The notes: a model not told the origin generated them from the sequence alone. Counted from the first letter of the stretch, positions 13,106-29,010 are shown. The stretch: DNA of 64,000 bases from Hymenolepis diminuta (GCA_900708905.1 CAADRB010000056.1:680731-744730); one strand, 5' to 3'. Numbers and translations are program-made.

Positions 13106-16100
13106 TAGGTATTTTAATGATTTCCAAATTGAAAATGTCCGTCACAAGTATAGATAAATTCCCTGAAACATTGGAAAAATTGGTAAGCCCGATCCTCGAC
13201 AATTCTACGAAGGTCCTATCTTCATAATTAGCCATGCATCATCCCTTTCGAGGCAAAACTTCTCTTACACTTGGACTCCTGATAAATAAGGTCTATGACA
13301 TTTTAGGCCCTGTTAATGTCTATGAATATTTCTGGGCAGTTTACCCTCCAAGCAACCTTTCCAGATAATAATAATGTAGACTTCTGAATGTATGACGGCG
13401 ATCAGACGTTCAGCAGTCTCTGCCATCATACTTAAAAAGTCAATTTTTTATTACAAATATTGGTTTTTGGGCTGATGAATATTATTTTTCTAATCAACCT
13501 AGTTCATTTGGAGATAAAATAAAGGCGCTGTTATTTGATTTTAACCGCATCTAATCCTAACTTGAATATCATAATTTTGTAAAACTTCTCTTATCACATA
13601 TAACAGTATAATTATCATCCTCATTATAAAAGCGAAAATGCAATAGTTAATCATAGTTAAAGGTCCCTTTTCTTTTGCGGTGTCGCAACCTTTTTATCTA
13701 AGCATTGTATTTTTATTCAATCATTTTAGAGCCACAGGTTTTTTATGAATAGTACCTCTCACGGTATTTGTAGAATAATATAAATACACCTGAGAAGTTT
13801 GACCCTATTCCTCACACCCATTACGTCCCTAACCGTGTGTTTTCAGCTTTGTTTTATTTTTTTATATAACACGTCAATCATAATTCTTTATTTGCAATGT
13901 ATGTGCCATCTGGCATTTCAATGACTGGCATGATAATCATAAAAGGTGCCCTCCTTCAAACTCGTCGAAAGCTGTAAAATTTTTGTAAAAGAGAAACATA
14001 ACTTCAATGTTTTTAAGTGTTTAATTAAGGTGAACATATTTGGACATTCTTTTTCAGCATATGAGCTTTACAATGAATTTTGTTTTAAATGGGAAATTAT
14101 ATGGTTTCAAATAATTGCGAAAGGTGGAGTTGCTTAAAGGAAAATTATTAATTTTTTAACAAACTTATTTTAACCACTGTCTTCAGTTCTCTTTCGATTT
14201 ACCTAATTCAACTTCTGGTTTTTCCTTATCACACACTATCTATTTTACCTAACAATTTTTGGAACAACCGTTTTATAAGTTTATCTTTAAAGCAAGAAAT
14301 CAATCCCATCTTACTTTGTTTTTGAAAACAGTAGTGACCATAAGGTGATAGTTAAAGAAAATATTTTCACCTCAAACTAGTGGCTACAAAGTTGTGTATT
14401 TTATAACATAAGCTGCCTTTCCTTAGTGATACCTTTCAAATACCTAATACCAATTTTATGGAATGGATTAAGAAATTTTACAGCTACTATATCCTTTTTA
14501 AAATCAAAGAGGTCACCTTTTCACGAGCAAAACAAACAAAATAAGGTTTCAAGTGTTCGGTTTCGGGATGGCTTAAGTTGTATAGAGTCAAGAGTGCTTG
14601 CAAGATAAATAAAATATCAGATATCTAAACGCCATCCCAAATTCTGATATCAGTCACGATATTGACCTTTCTTCGATAAGTGTCCATGGTTAAACTCAAA
14701 CGCAGAAAATTGGCGAAAGTTTCAGTCTCTATGGTTCACAGGTATTGAAGAAGTGAATATCTCTAACTTCATAAAATTCTCCCCCTTCTTAAATCCGAAA
14801 ATCCTATACATCTACTAATGAATAATGTGTATTAGATTTATAAGCAAATTATCGATTTTTCAGACGTGAATAAAGGTGTAGAAATACAACAATAACGGGA
14901 TTTTCCTTGCTTTCACCGTTCTTTAAATCATATTCCCTTCTATATTTATGAGCTTAATCATTTTCCTAGTGCTATAACTCTTATTTTTAATTTTATTTTA
15001 AGCGAAATCTATAAAGCAAAGTAAAATTCTTTAATACTCTTGATAGACCAAACTAAATTTGAAAGTTATCCTCTTGTCTGACGAATTTTTCTCCCCTAAA
15101 TATCATGCTACTATCGCGGGTACTATGTTAAGTACTTTTAAAGTGCTGACAAAAAAATTCTCTCAATAAACTTAATTATATAACCATGATAAAGCAGCAA
15201 AACACTTACGATCGCAAGGAACATTGCAATTGTAAAAAATTCAGAAGTCAGAAAGGTAACAGAAGTGGATCAAGAAAAATGCCTTATTTATTATTTATTT
15301 ATAATTTACTTTTTGCAATTTTCGAGAGATCCTAATTGACAGGAATTCATTATTAAAGAGTATACGATAGAAGTAGAGTAATTGAACCCTATTTAAAAGG
15401 TAATTAGAGTTCACCTAAAGTGAATTTGGGATTTCAATCTATTGCTCTTGGTTGTAAAAGGATTTAAATAAACTGAGGTGGAATGATTAACAGCGGAATC
15501 AAATCAACCGGCAAATAAGTACCAAATAACACCCGTGGACCTGAAAGTCAGAAAAAGCATTATTAGGATGCTACACTGTGGGCTGCATTCTTTTTGAGAA
15601 CAGAATTCAAGTGAAGTAAGATTTTGATGCCTTACTTCACTAACTTTATGAAAGTCTAATTCTGTCCTTTTCATTCAAATTCCTTCCGACTATTAAACTT
15701 AGAAAAAGCCTTTACAATGTCGCGGATAGGAACGGTAGCAAAGTGGGAAATATCTTGTCAGGCATCGGTTATTTTTACAAAAATGGATGATCAATGCATC
15801 AGGATGATCAATCTCCAAATCAATCAACTGGCCAATAAAATGGAAATACTTAACAGATATGAGCTCCCTTGGAAGTCAATGGGAAAAATATCAAAATTTT
15901 GAGTATATTAAATCAGAAAATGATTCAGAAAAATGTACTCACCTAGCAAATAACCGAAAAAACTGATTAAATTTTAAAAAATGAAGTAGAACCCTTATGA
16001 TTTTAATCTTAAATCAACACCACCCTTCATCTCTTATTACACTACTTTATTATTCTGCATGTTCAGATGTCTTCTTAGGACTAGGGCTAAATATTTTCTT

Positions 16101-19100
16101 TGCCATGGGTTACATTATTAAATTAAAAACCAATTACCGAAGACATAGCGGAGAATATGATGAATAATACATCGGATCCTACTCATTTGAACGATAGAAA
16201 TTAATACTTCTCTTTAAAGGAATACAAAGATTAGAAAACTCCTAAAATTAATTTTTTTGAAAATTGAAACTCAATTTTGTTAGCATGACTGGGCAAAATC
16301 TGAGGAAAATCCATAGCAAGATTTGTTTTTCCACTTGAGATTTTTATAAATATATTCCGTGTGTTATGCCAACGTTTTAATTGATCAAGCTGGAAATTAT
16401 GAGAATGAGTCTCATTAATCCACATCTAATATTAAGAGGGTACTGGTAAACATTAGTTAATATCTTCTTTTGGCCAAAAATAAGTTTAAAATAAATTTCC
16501 AATCGAAGAGCTTGTAAACAACAGTAATTATTATAAATATTACCCGTAGAAAAGCAAAATATTGCAATTTTTGCCATAGGAGAACGCTGAATTGATAAAT
16601 TAGGTAGATAGAGGCGGGAGTCAAATTGAATTAGAGAATGCTCTCAGGCCAGTGAAAGAGTTGTACTTCGTTTAATTTCACAATGTCTTACTATCCGAAA
16701 CACTTTTCAGGAATTCAGGATTTTTCTACTAATTTCAATAATGAATTCGTGTTTACTGTGCTCAATAATCTAACATTCCAAATTATTCTCAAAGTGGTCT
16801 TACTACAAGTTAATTTTAAATTGAGATTGATGGAGTCAGACACTGAAGAGGTTAAGATAGTTGAGTGTATGCTGGTTAATTTCCTCAGAACCGCCAAGAC
16901 CCTTAAATTAATTCATGCATATTTTGGCAGTATACAACTTGTTGCAAGTCACCTCTAAAACCGTGTGGATGAGATACAGAGACTTAACAGTCATCTTTTG
17001 AAAAATGCAAGATTCTCTCACCAACTTATGATTGTTTAGTAATGTTCATGGCAGAGCAAGTGGTTCTGTAATCCGTAATATCTATTGATACTTATTCGGT
17101 ACAGATCCATTGACGTGAGTGGCCAATCGTATTGGCCTATAAGAGAGGTGGTAAAATACGAACTTTCCTTCATATCCGAGTTAAGTGTTTGCAGAACTTA
17201 AACGTCTGCTGATCTCCTTGTTATATGGCAATTATAAAGGAGACCGATAGGTAGACCTATAACGATTAATTTGCCCCGTACCTGATATTATCAACTGAAT
17301 TTTCGTTCAGGTCCATTATGTCTTCATTCTGATAATTACCTATTGCCTTTTCAATTTATGTTATTAAACCTTTGTCTATCGATGCAACATTTGACAGTAA
17401 AATGAACTGACCCCCCATAATGCATAATTACACAATAAACGATCACAATTTCTGGATCTCTTGCAATCTTTGCAAGCACTCACATATATATTATTTAGTC
17501 CATCTGATAAGAGAAAATGAAAGCATTAGAACGCGGGTTCAAGTATTGACTGGTGCCTATGTCATTCAGACCTTTTATCATAACTAAGAGGTTAATTTCG
17601 ATTAGGGAATATCTTTCAAAGGAATTAAGAAGACAATTGTTATATATGCCATATTGGAAGAAAGTTTTGTTTTATTCGAATTTTTATTATCAAATACATC
17701 ATAACTTTAAATTTGCCTGATCGCAGAATGAATTGGACATTTTAAACTACAGGAGTTATGAGGCTTACGAGTGAGACCATCCCCATCTTCGGTGTTGTAA
17801 AATATTTATGCGGTGTAAGCTGAGATTTGAAGGTTGATATCAGGCAAGCTTTCCCAGCTTCAGAGGGTGTATTACGTGTTTTTGTAACTAAAATGTGAGG
17901 GAAATAAGGTTTATTTTGGTGGATCTAGTCTGAACTTTAAAGCAATGTCCAGACTCCGTCCTTTAAAGATTGGTGCATGAAAAATAAACGGAATTCAATC
18001 AAACGCAACCAGATGCTGTTTCCACAAAATTTGTTGCTTAACTGCTCGAATAAACAATAGGTGGATATTCAAAAATGATATAAAATATTTTCTTCTTTTA
18101 TCATCTTTACTGCCTTATCATTGATTATGTATTAGTAACTGTTAGATATGGATTTCCTCTATTCAACAATTCTGAAGTATCCATAAACAATTAATGAAGT
18201 CATTTTGACAACAGTACAGAGCTTTAATTTACGAGGTAAATAGATTTCGTAAAACCTTTTTATTGGTGTGATCTTTGAAACCTTAAATGCTATATTGGCA
18301 TGGGTTAGTGACCAAAAACAGAAATAAAACTGTATTAATTAAAAAAATTAAATGATAATCTCACAATCAAAATTTTTATTAACACCTGTCCATTTTTTGA
18401 AAGTTCATCGGAAAAGAATTGTTACTTAATGGAGTAATAAATGAATATAAAACTTCCGAAGGAATAAATTCTTTCTTCAAATAAATAAGATGATAAATGA
18501 AAAATCAATTTTAAATGCTTGCTAGGGAACGAATAAATTCTTAAATAAATATTTATTTATTTAATTTTTGACACAGGTCACGGACCTTAAGCAAATTTCC
18601 TTTATGGATTGATCACTATCGCAGGGTATGTAGTGTCATGAAGTATTTCTAGATCCCAGTCACTCAAGCCTAATTATTTGCGTTTAGGCTGACTCCTCTC
18701 TGTATCCGTCTGTACTAGATTCAGTTTTACTAAGACAAACTGAATATTTCCTGGTGTCCTGACCCCTATCCTTCCTTTGTGTCTTGATTTTCATTTAAAG
18801 GGAATGTGTACAGGTTCTGACCTCATTTCTGGTTTGTGATTGATCAGGAGAAGCTTCTTATTTTTATCAAAACTGTCTACTCTATCATAGGTGTTATCTA
18901 GTGGTTTTACTCTTTCTAGGTATTTCAAAAAGAAATAAAAATGTGCAGTGTACGATCTCTATGACTGTTCGCAGAAGAAAGTGATGACGTGGAATCATTT
19001 GAATAATGTCACTTCATCATGTAATATTAGATTGGAATGCTTATCTTATAAGTCAGCAAACTTCCCTAAATGGCCTGTTTTTCATCAGTATTTTTATGCA

Positions 19101-22100
19101 ACATATCCTCTATTTAAATACAAATATTGTATAATTTTTCAAAATTCATTGTGATAGACAGTCCAAGCGGTCGCTTGTGAAGCCGCAACGTATTAAAATA
19201 TCTGCTCTTAAGCTCAAATATAATTGAACACTCCTAAATAAGATTCGGTATCAAGTAACATTTACCTAGAGGAGTGATAAATACGACAGAGAAGAAAATA
19301 ATTGAATCATTTGAATGACTTTTAGGCTTGGTAAAACATAAGAAGTATTTTTCTTATTAATGTAGAACATCTGTACCACAACAAAATTAAACACAATTAT
19401 TCAAATAGCAAATGCAGAGTTGTGTACACTGAGATAGTTCAAATTTTATAGTTCAATTTTTTGTAAATGTCTCTTCATTGATTTGTCCCTTTAACAGTTG
19501 AGGTAAAAATCAAAATTATCATTAAATTTTTACTAAATATACTAAGGGGTAATTAGCATCTTATCTCCTTGCATGTAGCGATAAATAGTGATTCCGCATT
19601 TTAACAAGGCTAGTCAACCGACTTCAGTTGATAACCTTTAATGACCTGTTTATACATGCTAAGTTGAGTTTTCACGTCCTAAAAAAGTAAATGAGCAGTC
19701 TATTTTTCATTTCCTTTTGAAATAAGAAATTTAAATCTGATTGACTATTTATGTGCACTGGTAAGTCTTCATATTCCATTAGTACATATATATTTATTCT
19801 AATTTTCTTCGGGGTTTATGACCTTTGGGTTGAAATGGTAGAACACATTTCATTGTGGTTTTAAGCAGTTTATTGACAAGCGATTGATCTGGACCTGGAG
19901 TTACAAGGCAGTCCTTCATCTTAAGAAATTCGTTGCTCCTTTATCTTTTCTAATCCCTCGCTATGTGCAGCGCAAAGTTTTCAAATCTAATAACTTTATA
20001 AAGATATCATAGTAAGTTATCTCCTTTTCTTTTCATGCAGATTTAACATTTAAAATTACATAGCAAAACGCTAACTCAAACGTCATATGATAGTTTCCAC
20101 TGCGTGAGAAAATATAGCAGTAATTACACGGTGAAAGTTACCTTTTTAATTATTAATCAAAATGCTTTTTACTTTTACACATTAAAACCCTCGACTCTAA
20201 TCTGAAACCTTAGTTATTAGAATTTAAGAATTAAAAACTTTAAATTGTTTCTGGGAAACCTTTGGCCAATTTAGTCAAACTCAGTCTGACAGAAACATTA
20301 ATCTCTACTGGAATTGCCAACTATATTCCCCTGGGTGATATCTGCTGTAACTTTTTCAAACTACTGCCACAGTTTTCCTGTCAGAATTTCACCTTAACTA
20401 AAGACAATAATATTCACTTTCAATGAAAGAAAATGAAAGCACAATTATATGAAAGTTTAAAAGATTGAAAGAAACTAAGAAGTTTTTTTCAGAGGGTTGA
20501 TTCAAATCTACAAACTGCTTGCTCTATTTAATGAAATTCAAGTTAAATTATAAAAATGTGAGTCTTAAATAAATACAATATTATTATCTGTGACATCGCT
20601 GACGCAGGCATAAGAAATTTTAATATTATTTATTATTACTTTTTCATATTACAATTATTTTAGGAAATAAAAGAAAGACTTCCTTCAAATAAACCAATAA
20701 AAAGGCATTATATTTAAAATTTCATGATTTTCATGACGGAGTTTTGGTTAACTTAGTCGATTATTTTACGGCACAATTCTCACCTAAATAGCCTACTTAT
20801 TTTTGTATAGGAATGATGATAGTGAAAGAGGAAGTTGTGACAAATTCTGAAGGAAAAAATATTTAATGCCTTAAAAATGAAATTTTCGTGATATCACACA
20901 AACTGTTCAAAGAGGAATGCGATGAATGTAGTGTCGTTTGTATTGCATTCAATTTGAAGTTCTTATCAAGTTTGATACTTCTCGAAAATCTCATTTTTGA
21001 ACTCGAAATATGTCTCAATATTTGGAAGTACCCAACTTCATATTAATTGCTTTACACTCATTAAAATTACAGATAGTAATATTTTAATAGCATTAGAACC
21101 TACTCCAACACTTTTCCTGTAAAGAGTAAGATGAGCGCCGGTCTCCTCATGACGTTTTGACTTGTTTAAAGCTGACTAAAACAAAGACTGTGTGAAATAA
21201 ATAAAATGTATAAAGAAAATAGGTTTCATATTTCATGTTAATTCACCATAAAATGTGACTGTAGAAAGCTTTTAGTACATTAATTGTTCTCTAATTCCCA
21301 ACTGCAATACAGTCTGATATAAAAAAATTTCACGCACAATTATTACATCCAATTTGTGTACTACTTCACGATTCGACAAACAGTTAATCTATCACATTCC
21401 GTCATTGATTAATGTTCTTGGTTTTACATTATTATCCTACAGATTCAATAAAATATTATAAAATTCAGGCAAAATGTCTAGAAAGGAGATCAAAATAAGT
21501 TCAAGGCAATGGATTTATCATTCAATTTAAATCAAATAGACGCATATTTGTCTGCCATTGATATCTGACTTAGATTTATTCTCTAGCCTCAGTCAATGGT
21601 ATGCATTATTTTCAGAAAAATTCAGCTCTAATATACAGATGAAATAACTTTCCTTAACTGCTAACCAAATATATATGCGGAATATTTTTGAAATGTCCTA
21701 AACCCCTCCTTTGTTTTTGCAAGTAAGCATATTTCATTACCTAAATTTGAGTTCTTTTAATTTAGACAAATATTAAAAAGCATATATATATTTACGTATA
21801 TATATCGAAATCGATGATTCTAGTTGTCTCCGCTATGAAAAATGCCTTTGCCAGTGTAATCTACATACAAATGGTTGCAAAACAGATTCAAATGGATGCC
21901 ATTAAAAGTAATCCCACGTATGATATGATGAATTAACCAATTAGGAATACTTAATTATGCTGATAGTTTGGGATCACAATAACTTTTGCATAAAATAAAG
22001 CATTCTGATCTACATTAGATTCGCCAGAACTTGAAAATAAAAAATTAAAATTATTTGAATTTGGATACTGAGAGTCGTTATAAGTCGTACTTCGTTGGCG

Positions 22101-25100
22101 TTCACACAGCTAAAGTGTATTTCTAAAGTCCAAACTATTAAACTTATTAAAAAATTGTGTTAAATCAAATGAAAAAATTAAAATTTATCATATTAAATTT
22201 AGAAAAATACATCGAGAATATTCGGAAACTCGAAAAGAAACGGTAAGAAAGAGAGATATAGGAAAGTGTTGTTTACGCTAAAGCCAATTTAAAATAGTGC
22301 TAAGCAATGTTTTTTGGTTTAAAAAGCATTACCTAATGCTAATGGGTTTTGGCACTAAAGCTTTATACCAGAGCTAGACTCTACTCCAAGTTCTAGTTTT
22401 AATCTCATTTTAGGCACGGATATAATATTTTGGCAATTACCTTATTATGAGGTTTCATATATGAAATGCTTTAACCTCTGATACCCAACTTAAGAAACTT
22501 TAGAATAAACAAGTATTAGATTATGCAATTCTCCTGACACTTCATAATGTTTGTGTGTTTAATATTCTGATTAAAATATTTAAAAACGATGCATATTACG
22601 ATCCACTTATCATTAAATTAATAGAAGGATTCCATTTAAAACGACTTCATTACTTTCATTATTTGGTAATTAAATGGTTACAGTGAATAAATTCACATTC
22701 CCCGATACTTCAAAGTTAGGTGAGAGCTCTGCAAAGAATATATAAAGTCTAAATCCCTTAGACTCCCGTGAAGGAAATATATTTATCTTGATGAATAAGT
22801 TCATAAAATTGAAACTTATATTAATAATGCCGACATCTATCTGACCTTTCTATATTGGGTGCGAAGAATATTGCCATAAACAAACTTACTGAGCGGAAGA
22901 CTAAGGATATACACCCAATTATCGGTAATTTATCAATTAATTTCCGAATACCACTTATTCTTTACCCCTATATCTGCGATCTAAACAAATCTAGAAGCAA
23001 ATTATCCAACTGTCTATCCAATCGACTGCACCTTCTGAAATAAAATGTAAATATGTTTACCGTGGCAGGTCCCAATTTTTAATCATATTTATTTTTTATG
23101 GTTCAGTGATATAACTCTCTCTGAGTAGCTTCTAAAGCTTAAGTGAAATTAGCTTCTACTTTATTAAATAGCATGCAGCGGTATTAGTACAAGTAATAGT
23201 AAAACTTTTAATTAAGACATCTGAGGGAAAAAAGTCATAGTAAATTTGAGAATTTAATAAAAAATAAATTGTCAGACTGAAGGATACTTGCCTCAAATCA
23301 ATTGGCTGAATCGATTCACTTAGGAGTGTATCTGACATTATTTTTTCTAACTTATGTTACCGCTCCATTGGAGTTTTAAAATATTTTTTATGAAAGCAGA
23401 GTGCACTATAAAAGAGTTACATAAATATCGTTTTATTTTATTTAGTATTTTATTCATTGAAGTTTAAAAATCACTATAATTTTAAATACTTCAGCAATTT
23501 TATATCTGTTTATTCTTGTCAATGAAAACTTGAAATATTATAAGAATGTTTAATTAACAGTTAAAAAGTTAAAATAACAAAATGGCGTTAAGCTTGGAAA
23601 ACCTTTGGAAGTTTTATTCATTAAATAATTGTTAAATAAATTCAGTTTAAATTTTTATCCTCATTTTTAAAAGAATATATTTTTAAATTCCATTTTAATT
23701 GCCAAAAGCTACTTAAAATATAAGTGCAGGCCAAAACGCAAACATTTTTTGTCATATTTATTCTAATCAATTTTAACATTTATATGTTAATATCTATATA
23801 TGTTCATATTTTCGATATAAAAACGAAAATAATAACAAAGACAAATGATAATAAAGGAATAATGAGGTGATAATCCGATATGTGTTGAACCTCATTAGAA
23901 GTCACCTCTCGATATCGTTAATTGTTAAATGCGCAGAAGTTCTTCGGAAAATCCCGAGATGATGAGGCAATATCTTCAGTCGACGTGTATCTTGATTTAC
24001 AGTAACTAATTAAACTAATGTAACACTCCTTAAACGAGACTGTATAAGTAAATGATTCATAAAAACAATTTGTACGAATGCCAAAACTACTAATGTGTTT
24101 GTCCCCGAAGTTGAAGCTTATGGGTTTGATACCCATCGGTGCACACCCAGTGAGTGAAACGGGCAATTGCACTGGTTAAGTCTGCCGAAATTCGTGTTCC
24201 TCACCTGGAATTCCTCATAATGCAATCCAGCTACCCAAAATGAGTATTTTAAAAGTTTAACAAAGTTGTCCAAATGGTAATTTTATTGTAGAAATAGAAT
24301 ATGCTGATAATATTTCAGCCCCTGGCAAAAAGGAAATATTTTCAATGGATGGAGTATAGAGATGTCTATGCACAATTATTTGGAAATATAAAAAAGTATA
24401 AATGAACTGGCCAATGCAAAGTAAAAAATTACTATTGCATTATTTACGAATATATTTATAATTTTACTTATATTTAAGGTAATCTGAAGTCATTTAACAC
24501 ACTGATTATAGAATTATGTAAACTGGTTTTAAAAGCAATATTAACATTTGGACTTCAATTAATAACTATTTTATAAATTATAAATCGGTCGCTGAAAGGG
24601 AAAAGGTAGGGAAATAACAGGAAATCTACCTTAACAATGTGGTCTAATAAGTGGGTAGAAGATTAGAAAGGTATGCATCAGTGATTCAAGTCTTTGGATT
24701 ATGCATACTTTTCCTTTAAGTTTCATTGTCCGCTAAGGCCTACGAACTTTGGTTAAAGGTTTTAATTCATTTATTTACAAGATAATTCTACATTCTGATC
24801 ATACTGAAGCAGATGACTTATCACTGGCTGCCTACTAAACATAAAGTTCAACTTTGTAGAATTGGTTCAGACATGCAGCCTCTATTACGGTTTTTACAGG
24901 TTCTGACTGTATATGTTTTTAATAAAGACCTTTTGAAAGGTAAAATATGAATTTCGGTAACATTTTTGCGATAAAGGAAATAGAAAAAGTTAAAAAAGAG
25001 AAGAAAAGATTGATGTTAGGAGTAAGTTAACTCGGTTAACCATCGGAATTTGAGCAAATAAGAAGTTAAGGTAACACATACACATCAAATTGGGTAAGTC

Positions 25101-28100
25101 AATTAAACTGTAAAGGTGTTAAAGATACTGTTTCTTAATATTGCATAAAAATTAAAGGAATTAAATAAGTGGATTAAATAATATGAAATGAAACATGCAA
25201 ATATTATCAAAATCAGAAACTAAATTTAAATGCGAAACAAAAATTCGAAACAATGGGGGATGGGTTGAGTTAAAATAATCTTAACAATTGATTTTTAGTT
25301 AAACAAATGTTTAATTGGTTCCGCATGGGTGGATAAGTGCATAATAAAGTTTATCAAACAACAAATTAGAGAAGCTTTTAGTCTACTCTGTTGTTCATTA
25401 GAAATAGAGGCAAATTTTCACTATTTCACCATTTTAAGAATGTTAAAATTATGACAACATCTTTTCCTTGTCATTGTGTTTGGAAATATGTTAAATCAAT
25501 TTCTTGAAACCAGACTCTAAAAAGGCATTTTTAAAATGTTGGCTATGAAGTAAGATTACTCTCTCAATTCAATTTGCTGTCAAGTTAACTTTCAACGCTG
25601 AGAGCATAATTACGGTTAGATGTTCTTGGTAGAATATTACGAATCACATTGAGAAGTCTTAAATTTGGTCAGATATTTGTTGAAATGAATCGCTTTTAGA
25701 TTCTCATGATTTCTATTTTTTTGCCCATATTTAGCCCATGTGTTATAACAGTTGCAATGGAAAATGCATAAAATAAACTTAATTATTGCGATGGACACTC
25801 AGTTCGTGCATAGGAAAGAAATATTCAACAAAAAGTTGATACCACAGGTGTGCAGTATTATAATAAGGCCTGGATCTGCACTGAGAAGAAGCTGTTATTG
25901 CACTAACTGTGAGCTGTCTTGGTATTTTGATAAATCACATTATGGTAAAAATGAAAGAAACAAACACAATGGCTACATGACTGCCAGAACTATTGACTAC
26001 TTTTAGTGTGTTTTAGGTGTTATTGTACTAATGCCAAAGTCCACATAAGAACATTCTTTATGCATATCTTTGGTAGTGTGCTGATGACTTCGTTCTTCCG
26101 AATAGAAACATAAATTTTGATACCCTCTATGTCGAACAAGTTGGTACATCAAATAACTTGGTCTTATTAAAATTCAACTGAAGCAAGTTTGTTGTGGCAA
26201 AATATCTAATCTAGAATTAGTTGGCTGCTTTAACTATGCAATCAGTTTCTGTTTAATCCTCTAACTTGACAGCACTTTAGAAGTGTTACCCACCTTCAAA
26301 ATTTTTTACAGAACACAGAAAGTCTAACCTTTAAAACTATTTTTTGAAGCTGTCCCGCATAAAACGTAGGACCACTTGAATCAGTGCGATTATTATTTCA
26401 GTAATAACAATACTTCTAATATTTTGACTTAGTAATAACAAATAATAAATTAATGAACAACTCAGTAAGGATTTCTGCTAGCAATATGTCTTGAATAAAA
26501 ATATTTCTTCTTTGCGAAATAAATGAATGATCACCCTTTTCGGAAAACGCGATTTTGGCAGTGGAACTTCAGTTAAATAAATATGGATGAGTAAACAGAA
26601 AAAGTAATATTCCTCGAGTTTTCAAATGCCAAAACTGGGTAAAAAGATTGGAAAAATAAAATTAACATGAACATGTGCTATTTTCATGATAAGGCCTATT
26701 TTTTCTTCCTTTTCCAGTAGAGCTATCAAAAGAAAAAAACCTATGTATTAAACTATTCAGATTTTATACGCATGGCATACCTTTTCATATTCTTGCCTAC
26801 TAAAAAATATATTGCGAAAAAGATTCACAAATGTTAACAAACTCATGAACAACCCAAATTATTGAAATAGTATGAAAATTGAAGATTATGTTTTAGTTCA
26901 CAGATGATGCTGTATCATTACAGAACTACGTCCCTAAATCAATGTCGGTATCTTTAAAAATTCATCTGTAGAACTCAAGGTCACGGGTTATACAATGGAG
27001 ACTCGAACAACTTAGGAAATGACAAGTGATTTAGTATTAAGGTAAAATCAGCATTATAAATCGTGTACTCTTTCTTCACTTAGTTGAAATGCATTCCGTC
27101 TAATAGAAATCCCTCCATACGCAGACCATAAATTAAATAGTCTTACCTTTCTCAAAAATATTTATAATTATTTATAAAATCGTAGTCTTCTGTATGAACT
27201 GAAAAAAACGCATTTTCTCTTCCATTGACAAAACTTTTTTAACTATTTTCCAGACAACTTGATTGCCTACACACAATATGATATCATTTCATGGATAATT
27301 AGATGCTTCGTGTTTGTCGAACCACCCACTCAAATCTTGCATAAATGAATTTTAAAAAATTTTATTCCACAAGCATATATTTTGTCAATCATTATTAAGT
27401 GGAATAATACAGGTAGGAACAACCTTGTTGTCGTTATTGTTATTAAACAAAATGATATTATAAATGAATTTAAAATGAAATATTAGACGCCCTTCCGCAA
27501 ATTACAATCTTGATGTTTAATTAGTGTATTCAATAAGATCTGAAAATACTTTCTCAATGAGTGAATCAGAACGATTTAATATGGAAAATGTGTGTTAATT
27601 ATAATAATGAAGATTACAATCACTAACAGACGTGGATCAATGAGAGAAAATCAAATTGGTGAAGCAATATTAATTTTCTTGCAGTCCTTCCGGGTTATAT
27701 ATCGATTCGTCGATGGAAAACAACGCGGGTAGATTCAAACTATTGGCCATTGTATGTTTTGCCCTAAAAACGCGTGGCAGATAAACTGAGCTGAGAAGAA
27801 AAATGAATATAAGTTTTCAAGTTGAAACAGTTAAGATGCAATGGCCAAAATAATTATCATCGAATGAAAACAAATCAAGGCATAATCTCGAGGGAAACCC
27901 GAAACAACTATCGGTAAAATTATAATACTGTGTCATGTTATTTTAAGTATACTTTAATGTAAATAATAATAAATTTTATTTAGATGGAATATAATCAATG
28001 TGTACATTGAGAAATATTTACAAATGTTTACTAACTTAGTTATTTATCAATTATTCGGTAAAAATAAAATGAGAATTGTCTTGGTTAATATTTTGAGTTT

Positions 28101-28802
28101 ATCTTAGTTTTACGTATGAACTTTCATGTCATTTGGAAGATTCATATACGCACATGCTCCCTTATATACAATGAAACATATTAGATATTATTTAAAGCGT
28201 TTGTTTAATTTAGCACCTCCCGTATATTTAAAGGGATTTGATTTCCAAACAGGCTATTGATCTTTTATTTCCTCAGTACTTTTTCAGTTCTTGAAAAGAA
28301 ATAATTAATTAGGTCATATATCTAACCAATATGAACAAGGAAAACACACAGTAATTTATACTTCATTACTATGAGTAACACTTAGAGTATTTTAATACAG
28401 CAGAAAAGTATATGAGATGGTATGGTACTAAGGATTAAAAGAATTTATTATTTTGCTTATGATCACAAATATAATTGGTTTGTTTGAGACTGATTAAAAG
28501 AAAATCCTGTCGTCTCATTGTTTATAGTTCCAATGCCATTAATTTTTTCTATTTTAATTTTCTGAGAAGTATGTTTTTTTCCTAAAACATCATTAAGCAG
28601 GCATAAAACATAAATCAAAGTCGAACACAGGTCTTGGAGTACCACGTAAGTCCGCTTAGGGAGTTCAGCTATCCCACCTCTGCTATGATAATATTATGTA
28701 AAGTGCGTAATAGCATGGAGGGTTATTTTGTCGTCCAAATATTTGAAAGTGGAAAATAAAGTTGCAAGTTTGATCATTATTAATAAAAGAGATCAACAGG
28801 AA
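13106..28802. other. 15.7 kb AT-rich gene desert
   Basis: No gene, RNA or mobile element can be supported. The longest open frames (16683-16958 +, 91 codons; 23918-24172 minus, 84; 25752-26006 +, 84) are AT-biased and match nothing I know. TA-rich microsatellite-like tracts occur near 21780-21805. A perfect hairpin at 15611-15640 is listed separately. The stretch could be intergenic or lie within very long introns of genes not otherwise visible here. Confidence 0.4.
15611..15640. other. Perfect 10-bp inverted repeat (hairpin)
   Basis: GTGAAGTAAG at 15611-15620 is followed after 10 bases by its exact reverse complement CTTACTTCAC (15631-15640). The arm shares the core TGAAGTAA with a second hairpin at 50350-50371. 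It might be the remnant of a fold-back element; no function is implied. Confidence 0.6.
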
Positions 28803-29010
28803 CTAGACATCGTATGCAAAATTCGCTCCAATTAAGGGACAAATAGTGGAATTTGAATCTTAGAACATGAAATGCCCCCTTAGTGAATATTTTAAAATCC
28901 AAACAAAAAATCGAATGAAGTTAAACCCTTGGATGCCTTGGCTTTACCCTCAGTATCTTTTTAATCCTTTTCTCTATCATTTATTAGACTTACTGTTAAC
29001 CGACGTCAGC
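28803..29010 (+). repeat. Dispersed repeat family, copy 1 (partner at 42.40-42.61 kb)
   Basis: A block similar to 42397-42605 in the same orientation. The best part is GTGGAATTTGAATCTTAGAA at 28846 followed by CATGAAATGCCCCCTTAGTG, against GTGAAATTTGAATTTTAGAA at 42433 followed by CGTGAACTCCCCATTTAGTA. The similarity resumes with CATTTATTAGACTTACTGTTA against CATTTATTGAACTTACGGTTA. No coding capacity or terminal structure was seen, and the family is unknown. Confidence 0.6.

Noticed and set aside
13106..28802. Open frames of 80-90 codons as genes
   Set aside because: They are AT-biased, isolated, without family motifs or splice partners, and about as many as expected by chance.
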